Of a stretch of DNA of 64,000 bases, positions 1 to 6,916 are shown piece after piece (the first letter of the stretch is position 1; every line of letters begins with the position of its first letter). The notes beneath the pieces were generated by a model. That model did not search any database. It had not been told where the DNA came from and worked only from the letters and a program-made list of their open reading frames with translations. A program made the translations under genes and the position numbers. Source of the stretch: Bin16 sp965206315 (lineage in GTDB: Bacteria; Chloroflexota; Dehalococcoidia; Lucifugimonadales; Australimonadaceae); contig OZ242210.1 of NCBI GenBank assembly GCA_965206315.1, positions 1-64,000 on the forward strand, in the 5' to 3' direction.

Positions 1-522
1 CTCCTGGAACATGGCGTCGAGGTAGCCGACCAGTGGAGCGTCGAGGCAGTCGAGCCAGATGACGGGCTTGTCGGTCGGATTGTTGTGGTCGTGCCAGGCC
101 CAGCTGGGGGAGAGGACGAGGTCGCCCTCCTGCATCCGGAAGCGCTCGCCCTCCTGCACCGTGAAGGCGCCCTCGCCCTCGATCACGAAGCGGATGGCGG
201 CGGCGGTGTGGCGGTGCGCCTCGGCGATCTCGCCGGGCCAGACGATCTGGACGGCGGCGGACATCGTCTTGGTGGCGCCGGCCATCGGGTTCTTCAGCCC
301 GGGGTTGCGCATGGTGAGCGCGCGACGGAAGCCCTGCCCTTTCAGGCTCTCCAGCGCGCCCGCCTGCATCGCAAGCTCGCGCATCCTGTCCCAGCGCCAC
401 ACGTGCGGCGCGAGTTTCGGACGCTCGGGTGGGTTCGCGTGCATCACCCACAGCGGGTTGATGTTCTCGTCGTCCAGCTCCTGGTGGTACGCCTTCTCGG
501 TCTCCGGCATCGTCCAGCTCAT
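1..522 (-). CDS. gtdA: Gentisate 1,2-dioxygenase (cupin), C-terminus outside window
   Basis: This enzyme opens the ring of gentisate (2,5-dihydroxybenzoate) to maleylpyruvate with Fe(II) and O2. The visible 174 residues are the N-terminal part of a bicupin. The first cupin metal motif is clear: His103 and His105 in EAHRHTAAAIRFVIEGEG, and His144/His146 in SWAWHDHNN, followed by WLDCLDAPLV, which is typical of gentisate dioxygenases. The start ATG at 522 has a GGGAGGT ribosome site just upstream. It follows the FAH-family hydrolase gene by 13 bases, so the two are probably co-transcribed and form part of a gentisate pathway. Salicylate or 1-hydroxy-2-naphthoate dioxygenase are close alternatives in the same family. 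Confidence 0.85.
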   Translation of the reverse strand, partial: MSWTMPETEKAYHQELDDENINPLWVMHANPPERPKLAPHVWRWDRMRELAMQAGALESLKGQGFRRALTMRNPGLKNPMAGATKTMSAAVQIVWPGEIAEAHRHTAAAIRFVIEGEGAFTVQEGERFRMQEGDLVLSPSWAWHDHNNPTDKPVIWLDCLDAPLVGYLDAMFQE

Positions 523-535
523 CGCAGACCTCCCT

Positions 536-1390
536 TTACTCTCTCGCCTGTGCCCTTGCGGACAGTTCGCCTACCCGACTGATGTTGATGGTGACGAGGT
601 CGCCCGGTCCGACGGAGCCGACGCCCTCCGGCGTGCCCGTGAACACGAGGTCGCCTGGCTCCATGCGGGCCACCCACGACATGTTCGCTATCTGGTTCTT
701 GCAGTCCACGATCATGTCGCGGGTGAACGCGTGCTGGCGCAACTCCTCGTTCACCCAGAGATTGATCTCGAGGTCCTGCGGATCCGGCACCTCGTCCGCC
801 GTGACGATGCACGAGCCTATGGGCGCGAACGTATCGAACGACTTGCGCTTGCTCCTGTCCTCCGGCCCGCGCACGGTCATGTCCAGTCCGCAGGTGTAGC
901 CGAACACGTGCGAGAGCGCCTCGTCCAGCGGAATCATGCTGCCGCCCTTGCCGATCACCATCACCAGTTCGGACTCGTGGTGGATGACACGGTCTGAGTA
1001 CGGCAACTGGATGGGGTCGTTCGGACCGGAGACGGCGCTGGACGCCTTCAGGAACATCCCCTGGTCCGACGACACCTGCGGCGCGGTGCCGCTCCACGGG
1101 CTGTCCTGCATCTCCTGCTGGTGCGCCCTGTAGTTCACCGGCTGCGCGTACACCTTGCGCGGCGCGGGCACCGGCGGCAACAGCCGCACCGAGCTGAGCG
1201 GCACGCCGCTCTCCGATGCCGCCATCGCCTCCACCTGCGGGCGCAGGTCGTCCCACCGCTCGATGAGGAGCAGCATGCGCATAGGCTCGAACTCGGCCGG
1301 CAACTCCGGCAGCAAGCCGGTCACATCAACCACGTTGTCGTCGCCGGTCAGCACGCCTATGCGGTAATCGTCGAAACTCACGAGGCGCAT
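536..1390 (-). CDS. Fumarylacetoacetate hydrolase family protein (probable fumarylpyruvate-type hydrolase)
   Basis: The 284-residue protein has the FAH fold signature: HHESELVMVIGKGG at about residues 137-150 supplies the metal ligands, then YTCGLDMTVR, KSFDTFAPIG and FTGTPEGVG. Family members hydrolyse C-C bonds of 1,3-diketo acids or act as isomerases or decarboxylases. The ATG at 1390 is preceded by AGGAGGG; a longer upstream frame exists but has no good ribosome site. It sits directly upstream of the gentisate dioxygenase. After isomerisation of maleylpyruvate, the expected next step is hydrolysis of fumarylpyruvate to fumarate and pyruvate, which is a known FAH-family reaction. The exact substrate is inferred from this neighbour. 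Confidence 0.85.
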   Translation of the reverse strand: MRLVSFDDYRIGVLTGDDNVVDVTGLLPELPAEFEPMRMLLLIERWDDLRPQVEAMAASESGVPLSSVRLLPPVPAPRKVYAQPVNYRAHQQEMQDSPWSGTAPQVSSDQGMFLKASSAVSGPNDPIQLPYSDRVIHHESELVMVIGKGGSMIPLDEALSHVFGYTCGLDMTVRGPEDRSKRKSFDTFAPIGSCIVTADEVPDPQDLEINLWVNEELRQHAFTRDMIVDCKNQIANMSWVARMEPGDLVFTGTPEGVGSVGPGDLVTINISRVGELSARAQARE

Positions 1391-1491
1391 GCGCACCCTC
1401 CTGTTACTTGTCACGCATGACGCTACCACCGGCGCAGAGGCGGGGTCAACGCGCGTCAGAACCGTCGCCGGCGAGCCGACTCCGACGCGTG

Positions 1492-2106
1492 TCAGTGCAG
1501 CGGCGAGAACGACGCGGGGACCATGTGCCGCACGAGTTGATGCACGGCACTGACGTCCGTGTGCGGCGGCCATATACCCTCTTTGAGGTAGATACCGCGG
1601 AGCTCGTCCCGGTGCGCCCAGTCCTTGTACGGCCAGAGCTGGTAGAAGCGGTTGAGCTGCCCCAGGTCGCTCATGAAGAAGCAGCCGGGGTACATCTCCA
1701 GCCGCTTCGCAGCCTGGTCGCTGAACTGCTGCATCACGGAGCGGAGCGTGCCGGATGGGAAGGTGTACATCCGCAGCTCGTAGAGGTTGCCCCACTCCCG
1801 CGGGCCGTCCAGCGGGTCGTTCACCGGCGAGCCAGCGAGGATGTCGCTCTCCATCGAGACGGCAAACTCGGTGATGTCCGGGGGCCAGATACCATCCGCG
1901 ATCGCCCTGGTGCGCACGTCCGCGCGCTGCTGCAGCGACTCGTACGCCCACAGGTGAACGATCTGGTTGAGCGGCCCGATCTCCGTGTGCCAGAAGCCGA
2001 CCAGGGGCGAGAGTTTCGTGCGCGCCTCTATCTTCTCGGCGAAGCGCCGCTCCACCTCGGGCACGGAGTTGGCCGTGAGGTTGTAGGTCCGCAGTTCGTA
2101 GATCAT
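1492..2106 (-). CDS. NIPSNAP family protein, two tandem domains
   Basis: The 204-residue protein contains two copies of the ferredoxin-like NIPSNAP domain. The first starts at MIYELRTYNL and the second at about residue 110 with LYELRMYTF. Each has the family's FW.TEIGPLNQIVHLW or GQLNRFYQLWPY segment. Bacterial NIPSNAP proteins often lie in catabolic clusters but have no firmly assigned reaction. The ATG at 2106 has GGAGG about ten bases upstream, and a TACACTC element lies 30 bases further up. It lies about 100 bases before the FAH gene and could be in the same transcript. Confidence 0.8.
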   Translation of the reverse strand: MIYELRTYNLTANSVPEVERRFAEKIEARTKLSPLVGFWHTEIGPLNQIVHLWAYESLQQRADVRTRAIADGIWPPDITEFAVSMESDILAGSPVNDPLDGPREWGNLYELRMYTFPSGTLRSVMQQFSDQAAKRLEMYPGCFFMSDLGQLNRFYQLWPYKDWAHRDELRGIYLKEGIWPPHTDVSAVHQLVRHMVPASFSPLH

Positions 2107-2135
2107 CCGCACTCCTCCACAGGAAAGTCGGGGTG

Positions 2136-2141
2136 AGTGTA
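2136..2141 (-). promoter_or_regulatory. Possible -10 element (TACACT) for the NIPSNAP gene
   Basis: Read on the minus strand the sequence is CTACACTC, ending 30 bases before the start codon at 2106. It belongs to a set of TAYACTC elements placed 30-45 bases upstream of several genes in this window. No convincing -35 box is visible. Confidence 0.35.
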
Positions 2142-2367
2142 GCGCAGTGCGGCGCAGTATGGACGATGCCTCCACACGACAGGCGAGCGTCTCACGCCAG
2201 GCCTTGCACAGGCGTGAACGGGAGGAATTACCCCGCATAGGGCGCATTTCCGCAAAATTCACCCCAAAATGAGGCTTCAGGGGACTTGTAGACTGCCTAT
2301 CTGGTAGGAAAGCATTGCATCGCACCGATACCGCAGCCCGCAGGCTGCAGCACAGAAGGAGGACAGA

Positions 2368-2523
2368 ATGCAGGCATACTGCGTCAAGTGCCGGGACAAG
2401 CGCGACATGGGCAGCCCGCGCGACGAGACGACCAAGAACGGAAAGCCGATCATCAAGGGGACGTGCGGCGTCTGCGGCACGGGCCTCAACATCATCGGCA
2501 AGACCATGGCCCAGATGGGCTAG
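2368..2523 (+). CDS. DUF5679 zinc-ribbon-like mini-protein (51 aa)
   Basis: A short reading frame begins MQAYCVKCRDKRDM and ends GKTMAQMG, 51 residues in all. Two CxxC pairs, Cys5/Cys8 and Cys33/Cys36, suggest a small zinc ribbon. The pattern AYCVKCR, then a Lys-Asn-Gly-Lys-Pro turn, then G.C..CG matches the DUF5679 family found in Chloroflexota and archaea. An AGAAGGAGG ribosome site lies six bases before the ATG. A strong hairpin follows the stop, so this is probably a monocistronic, well translated gene. The function is unknown. It lies alone on the plus strand among minus-strand catabolic genes. Confidence 0.8.
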   Translation: MQAYCVKCRDKRDMGSPRDETTKNGKPIIKGTCGVCGTGLNIIGKTMAQMG

Positions 2524-2540
2524 AGCCTCAGGCTCTCTAC

Positions 2541-2570
2541 GGGAAGCCCGGCGACCAGCCGGGCCTTCCC
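2541..2570 (+). terminator. Hairpin terminator after the DUF5679 gene
   Basis: GGGAAGCCCGGC pairs with GCCGGGCCTTCCC across a five-base loop, with one bulged base. It sits 17 bases after the DUF5679 stop codon and just past the stop of the convergent SDR gene, so it may serve both strands. There is no strong T-tract. Confidence 0.6.
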
Positions 2571-2575
2571 GTTGC

Positions 2576-3409
2576 CTAGTACATCACGTCCCCACCGGAG
2601 ACGGAGACCGCAAGGCCCGTGATGTAGTCCGATTCAGCGGACGACAGGAACGCGGTCATCCGTGCAACGTCTTCTGCTTCTGTGATCCGCCCCAAGGGAT
2701 TCGCCCGTGTGCGGGCAGCCACCCTCCCCCGTAACTGCTCCTCGACCGTCATACCGTGCGGCCTCATCACGTCCGCTTCGAGCACGGCTCGCTCCGTCTC
2801 TGCAAGACCCGGGCAGATGGCGTTGACGTTCACCCCGTGCGGCCCCAGCTCATGCGCCACCGACTGCGTGAACCCCACGAGCGCGAACTTCGACGTCACG
2901 TATGCCGTGAATAGCGGGATCCCCCGCTTGCCCGCCAGGGACGAGATGATGACGATCTTCCCTCCTCCTCCACGCTCGATCATGTGCCGCGCCACCGCAC
3001 GCGTGCAGAGAAACGTGCCGCGCACGTTCACCCGCTGCACCTCGTCGAACGCCTCCTCCGTCAGCTCCGCCAGCGGCACGCGGTCCGGCCCCGGTCGAGA
3101 CCCTGCGTTGTTCACAAGGATGTCTATCCGCCCGAAACGTTCCAGCGTCTTCCGTACCATCCGCTCGACCGACGCGTCGTCCGACACGTCGCCCACGAGT
3201 GTGAGTGAACTCCTCCCCATTCCGGCAATCTCGGATGCGACCGACTCCAGCCCCCGCCAGCCTCCCGCGCTGCCATAGGGGTTCAGCGCGACGTCGTTCA
3301 CGGCGACGTCCGCGCCCTCGCGCGCGAGCCGGTTGGCGATGGCCCGTCCGAACCCGCGTTCGCCGCCGGCGCCCGTCACCAGCGCCACTTTGCCCGTGAG
3401 GTCGTACAT
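2576..3409 (-). CDS. SDR family NAD(P)-dependent dehydrogenase, copy A
   Basis: A 277-residue classical short-chain dehydrogenase. The nucleotide site is TGAGGERGFG, with a longer glycine loop than the usual TGxxxGxG. The NNAG motif is at about residues 110-113. The catalytic Ser-Tyr-Lys lie in VIISS, then AYVTSK. The ATG at 3409 has GCAGGAG upstream; an alternative start at 3436 adds nine residues. It is a near-duplicate of the next gene upstream (3457-4290). The substrate is unknown. The differences between the two copies fall mostly around the catalytic loop and the 210-250 substrate lid. Confidence 0.9.
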   Translation of the reverse strand: MYDLTGKVALVTGAGGERGFGRAIANRLAREGADVAVNDVALNPYGSAGGWRGLESVASEIAGMGRSSLTLVGDVSDDASVERMVRKTLERFGRIDILVNNAGSRPGPDRVPLAELTEEAFDEVQRVNVRGTFLCTRAVARHMIERGGGGKIVIISSLAGKRGIPLFTAYVTSKFALVGFTQSVAHELGPHGVNVNAICPGLAETERAVLEADVMRPHGMTVEEQLRGRVAARTRANPLGRITEAEDVARMTAFLSSAESDYITGLAVSVSGGDVMY

Positions 3410-3456
3410 AACGCTCCTGCCATCCTTCCGGGTCAAGGGCCCGACCGGACCGGAGC

Positions 3457-4290
3457 CTAGTACATCACGTCCCCACCGGAGACGGAGACCGCAAGGCCGG
3501 TTATGTAGTCCGATTCAGCGGACGACAGGAACGCGGCCATCTTTGCGATATCTTCCGTCTCCGTGATGCGTCCGAGCGGGTTCGCCCGCGTCCGGTCGGC
3601 CACCATCCCCTGCAACTGCTCCTCAGCCGTCGTTCCTGACGGCTTTATCGCGTCGGCGATGAATGCGGCGCGCTCCGTCTCCGCGAGTCCGGGGCAGATG
3701 GCGTTCACGTTCACGCCGTGCGGCCCCAGTTCATGCGCCACCGACTGCGTGAACCCCACGAGCGCGAACTTGGACGCCGTGTACGCCGCGTAGCGCGGCA
3801 TCCCCCGCTTCCCCGCCGTCGACGCGATGATGACGACCTTCCCTCCGCCTCCGCGCTCGATCATGTGTCGCGCCACCGCACGCGTACAGAGAAACGTACC
3901 ACGCACGTTCACCCGCTGCACCTCGTCGAACGCCTCTTCCGTCAGCTCCACCAGCGGCACGCGGTCCGGCCCCGGCCGAGACCCTGCGTTGTTCACAAGG
4001 ATGTCTATCCGCCCGAAACGTTCCAGCGTCTCCCGTACCATCCGCTCGACGCTCGCGCTGTCCGACACGTCGCCGACCAGCGCAAGCGAGCTTCTCCCTG
4101 TTTCGGCTATCTCGGCTGCGACCGACTCCAGCCCCTGCCAGCCGCCCGCGCTGCCGTAGGGGTTGAGTGCGACGTCGTTCACGGCGACGTCCGCGCCCTC
4201 GCGCGCGAGCCGATTGGCGATGGCCCGTCCGAACCCGCGTTCGCCGCCGGCGCCCGTCACCAGCGCCACTTTGCCCGTGAGGTCGTACAT
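3457..4290 (-). CDS. SDR family NAD(P)-dependent dehydrogenase, copy B
   Basis: This 277-residue dehydrogenase is about 87% identical by eye to the copy at 2576-3409, including identical C-terminal residues and matching DNA around the stop. It has the same TGAGGERGFG nucleotide loop and NNAG, and Ser-Tyr-Lys in VIIAS and AYTASK. The start is either ATG 4290 (GAGGG just upstream) or GTG 4299, which overlaps the stop of the upstream amidohydrolase as GTGA. Tight coupling suggests the amidohydrolase and both dehydrogenases are one operon. Confidence 0.9.
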   Translation of the reverse strand: MYDLTGKVALVTGAGGERGFGRAIANRLAREGADVAVNDVALNPYGSAGGWQGLESVAAEIAETGRSSLALVGDVSDSASVERMVRETLERFGRIDILVNNAGSRPGPDRVPLVELTEEAFDEVQRVNVRGTFLCTRAVARHMIERGGGGKVVIIASTAGKRGMPRYAAYTASKFALVGFTQSVAHELGPHGVNVNAICPGLAETERAAFIADAIKPSGTTAEEQLQGMVADRTRANPLGRITETEDIAKMAAFLSSAESDYITGLAVSVSGGDVMY

Positions 4291-4295
4291 CGCCC

Positions 4296-5321
4296 TCACG
4301 CCATCCCGTAGAAGCGCTGCGCGTTCAGCCCGGCGACCTTGGCGCGCTGCTCGGGTGTCATATCCTCGCGAGCGAGCAGGTACTGGATGTTCTCGGGAAA
4401 CTCGGCGTCCCAGTGGGGAAAGTCCGACGCGAACATGATGATGTCCTCGCCCAGGATGCGCATCGTCTCCGGCAGCATCCGCTCCTCGGCCTCGCAGGAG
4501 ATGAAGATGTTGCCGGAAGCAAGGTACTCGCTCGGGTACTTCGTGAGCAGCGGCGAGTCCACGTGGCCGCGCAGGTGGTAGCGCTCGTCCATCCGGTCGA
4601 GCATGTAGACCGTCCAGCCGCAGCCCGCCTCCAGGAACGCTATCTTCAGGTCCGGGAACTTCTCCGGAACGCCGGAGAGGATGATGCTCACGAACTGCTT
4701 CATCTGCGTGAACGCGTGGCCGAGCGAGTGCACCTGCGAGAGGTTGTCGAACAGGAACTCGTCGTAGGAGCCGGTGATGCGTCCGCTGCCGTGCACGGCA
4801 AGCGGAACGCCGAGACGTTGCGCCTCTTCGTAGATCACGTCGAACTGCGGCTTGCCGAACTGGTACGGCCCCTCCGGCAGCATCCCGCCGAGGAAGCCGA
4901 GCTCGTTAACCGTGCGGCGCAGCTCCCGGGCCGCGGCGGGCGGGTCCTGCACCGGAAGCAGCGCGACGCCTTTGAAGCGCGAGTCCGCCTGGAGGTAGGT
5001 GTCGAACAGCCAGTTGTTGTAGGCGCGCGACCGCACGATCGCGAAGTCCGGCTCCATGAGCCAGCCCGCGCCGAGGCTCCCCGTGGGGAAGAGCGCCGAC
5101 GCTGCAAGCCCGCCGCGGTCCAGCGCGTCCAGCCAGACGTCGGTGTCCACCTGGCGCGTTCCAAGACGGCCGCCCAGCGTGTTGTCGAACCCGTCGCGCG
5201 GGGAGTTGGCGCTCAAGCGCGGCCTCTCGTTGTACGGCGCGGGCAGGTACGGGCGTATGTCCTCGTCCGCGTCGCGCACATGTCCGTCCGCGTCGATGCA
5301 GAGCGTTGTCGTTGTCGTCAT
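4296..5321 (-). CDS. Amidohydrolase-2 family metal-dependent hydrolase/decarboxylase
   Basis: A 341-residue TIM-barrel protein of the ACMSD / resorcylate decarboxylase superfamily (PF04909). Metal and active-site landmarks are the N-terminal DADGH, AVHGSG in the middle, and ASDFPHWD near the C-terminus. Family members hydrolyse or decarboxylate aromatic acids and their cleavage products; the substrate here cannot be read from sequence. The ATG at 5321 is preceded by GGAGGCCGGGG. It heads the operon with the two SDR genes. The plus-strand transporter gene starts 227 bases away, so the intergenic region should hold divergent promoters. Confidence 0.85.
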   Translation of the reverse strand: MTTTTTLCIDADGHVRDADEDIRPYLPAPYNERPRLSANSPRDGFDNTLGGRLGTRQVDTDVWLDALDRGGLAASALFPTGSLGAGWLMEPDFAIVRSRAYNNWLFDTYLQADSRFKGVALLPVQDPPAAARELRRTVNELGFLGGMLPEGPYQFGKPQFDVIYEEAQRLGVPLAVHGSGRITGSYDEFLFDNLSQVHSLGHAFTQMKQFVSIILSGVPEKFPDLKIAFLEAGCGWTVYMLDRMDERYHLRGHVDSPLLTKYPSEYLASGNIFISCEAEERMLPETMRILGEDIIMFASDFPHWDAEFPENIQYLLAREDMTPEQRAKVAGLNAQRFYGMA

Positions 5322-5424
5322 CCCCGGCCTCCTTCGTCCGTGTTCCTCCCGCGCGGCGCAGGATAGGCCGGTACCGTGAAGACGGCAACTTGTGAACGAT
5401 ATTCACACAAGACGCCTCTAACGA

Positions 5425-5453
5425 TTGACCTGACGCTCGTGCGCAGGTACATT
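5425..5453 (+). promoter_or_regulatory. Candidate sigma-70-type promoter upstream of tctC
   Basis: TTGACC (5425-5430) and TACATT (5448-5453) are separated by 17 bases, close to the bacterial housekeeping consensus. They point toward the transporter gene starting at 5549, leaving a leader of roughly 90 bases. The region is the 227-bp gap between divergent genes. Confidence 0.5.
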
Positions 5454-5548
5454 GCGCCGCAACAATCGACCACACACCGGCGACCCGCTCGGTAGGCGGT
5501 CCGATAGCGCGCGTCTGGAACACGGAGCGCAGCACAGGAGGACATTTG

Positions 5549-6835
5549 ATGCGGATCCACCGACTCCTGGCCCTCGGTGCGATAGCCGGGGCCCTGGCCC
5601 TCTTTGCGGCGTGTGGGAGCGAAGACCCCACGGCCACCCCGACGTCCGCTCCCCAAACGTCGGCGGAGCAACCGACCCCCACCCCCGAGACGATGATGGA
5701 GAGTCCTACGCCCACCGCCGAGGCGATGACGGGGGAGCCTACTCCCACGCCTGAAGCGATGATGGAGGGAGACCCGACCGCCACACCGACACCTCGGCCT
5801 ACTCCTACACCGGTTCCTCCTCCTGCCGGCTTCGACGCGGAGGAGTACTTCGGCGGCAAGACGATCAAGATCATCGTCGGCGCGAGCCCCGGCGGCGGCT
5901 ATGACACCTTCAGCAGGCTGGTCGCGCAGGCAGCCGAACGGCAGTTCCCCGACAGCACGCGATTCATCGTGCAGAACCTCCCCGGCGCCGGACAGCTCCG
6001 CGGCCTGCGAGGCGTGATTGAGTCCGAGCCGGACGGCCTCACCATCGGCCCGACGCACTCGCGCTGGTTCGCACGACAGTTGCTCGTTGGCGACGTGCCC
6101 GGGTTCGACATCGACGCCATACACATCCTCGGTTCCCCGACGTTCACCATCGGCGAGGACGGCTTCTGCCTGGACAGGAACTTCGCTTCCTCCTGGCAGG
6201 AAGTGATCGACAACGACCTCACGATCAGGGTCGGCTCCGCGGCGGCAGGCAACGAACCCGCCATCGAGTTCATGGTCCAGAACGGGGGCCCGTTCAGGCT
6301 CATCTACGGCTATGGCGGAACGTCCGAGATCATGGCGGCGTTCGACCGCGGCGAACTGGACGGCACGAACCGCTGCAGCCCGGGCACCGCAGGCCGCCTC
6401 TTCCCCGAGTGGATAGAGCAGGGACGCATGGTCCCGATCTTCTACGAGAAGAAGCCGTACAACGACGAATGGCTGGCCGAACTCGGACACGACGGCCCCC
6501 TCCCCTCCTTCCGCGACCTCCCGGGCCTCGCGTTCGACGCGGCACAGGCTGAGGCACTCGAGTTGAACCTGCTCGTGACCGAGATCTCGCGTGTCTTCTT
6601 CCTGCCTCCGGGCGTCCCTGACGACGTGAAGCAGTACTGGCAGTCGGCATTCGATCAGATGATGGAAGACCCCGCATTCAAGGAGCAGGTCTCCATCGCC
6701 GGATACGCAGACGACTTCGGCTACGGAAGGGCCGAGGACATCCTCGACATCGTCAGGCGGGTACAGAACGCCAGCCAGGCAACGCGCGACATAGCGCTCG
6801 ACCTGAGCGGCGTCGGCGAGTTGACCATCAACTAG
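5549..6835 (+). CDS. tctC: Tripartite tricarboxylate transporter substrate-binding lipoprotein (TctC/Bug family)
   Basis: A 428-residue exported binding protein. Residues 1-22 are a lipoprotein signal ending in LFAAC (Cys22). Residues 23-94 are a low-complexity linker rich in Thr, Pro and Glu-Ala-Met repeats. The TctC fold starts near residue 100 with GKTIKIIVGASPGGGYDTFSR, whose carboxylate-binding loop is typical. The ATG at 5549 has CAGGAGG upstream. It is followed by a hairpin and then by tctA and tctB. It would capture an organic acid outside the membrane and deliver it to TctAB; which acid is unknown. Confidence 0.9.
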   Translation: MRIHRLLALGAIAGALALFAACGSEDPTATPTSAPQTSAEQPTPTPETMMESPTPTAEAMTGEPTPTPEAMMEGDPTATPTPRPTPTPVPPPAGFDAEEYFGGKTIKIIVGASPGGGYDTFSRLVAQAAERQFPDSTRFIVQNLPGAGQLRGLRGVIESEPDGLTIGPTHSRWFARQLLVGDVPGFDIDAIHILGSPTFTIGEDGFCLDRNFASSWQEVIDNDLTIRVGSAAAGNEPAIEFMVQNGGPFRLIYGYGGTSEIMAAFDRGELDGTNRCSPGTAGRLFPEWIEQGRMVPIFYEKKPYNDEWLAELGHDGPLPSFRDLPGLAFDAAQAEALELNLLVTEISRVFFLPPGVPDDVKQYWQSAFDQMMEDPAFKEQVSIAGYADDFGYGRAEDILDIVRRVQNASQATRDIALDLSGVGELTIN

Positions 6836-6844
6836 GGACGGACC

Positions 6845-6877
6845 GCGCCGGTGCAGGCATGGCGCCCGCACCGGCGC
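6845..6877 (+). terminator. Intercistronic hairpin between tctC and tctA
   Basis: GCGCCGGTGC (6845-6854) pairs perfectly with GCACCGGCGC (6868-6877) around a 13-base loop. It lies ten bases after the tctC stop and upstream of tctA. No T-tract follows. Such stem-loops after binding-protein genes usually give partial termination or protect the upstream mRNA, so that more binding protein than permease is made. Confidence 0.55.
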
Positions 6878-6916
6878 AGATAGTGGAGCCGAGCCACCAG
6901 AAAGGACGCGCGGAGC

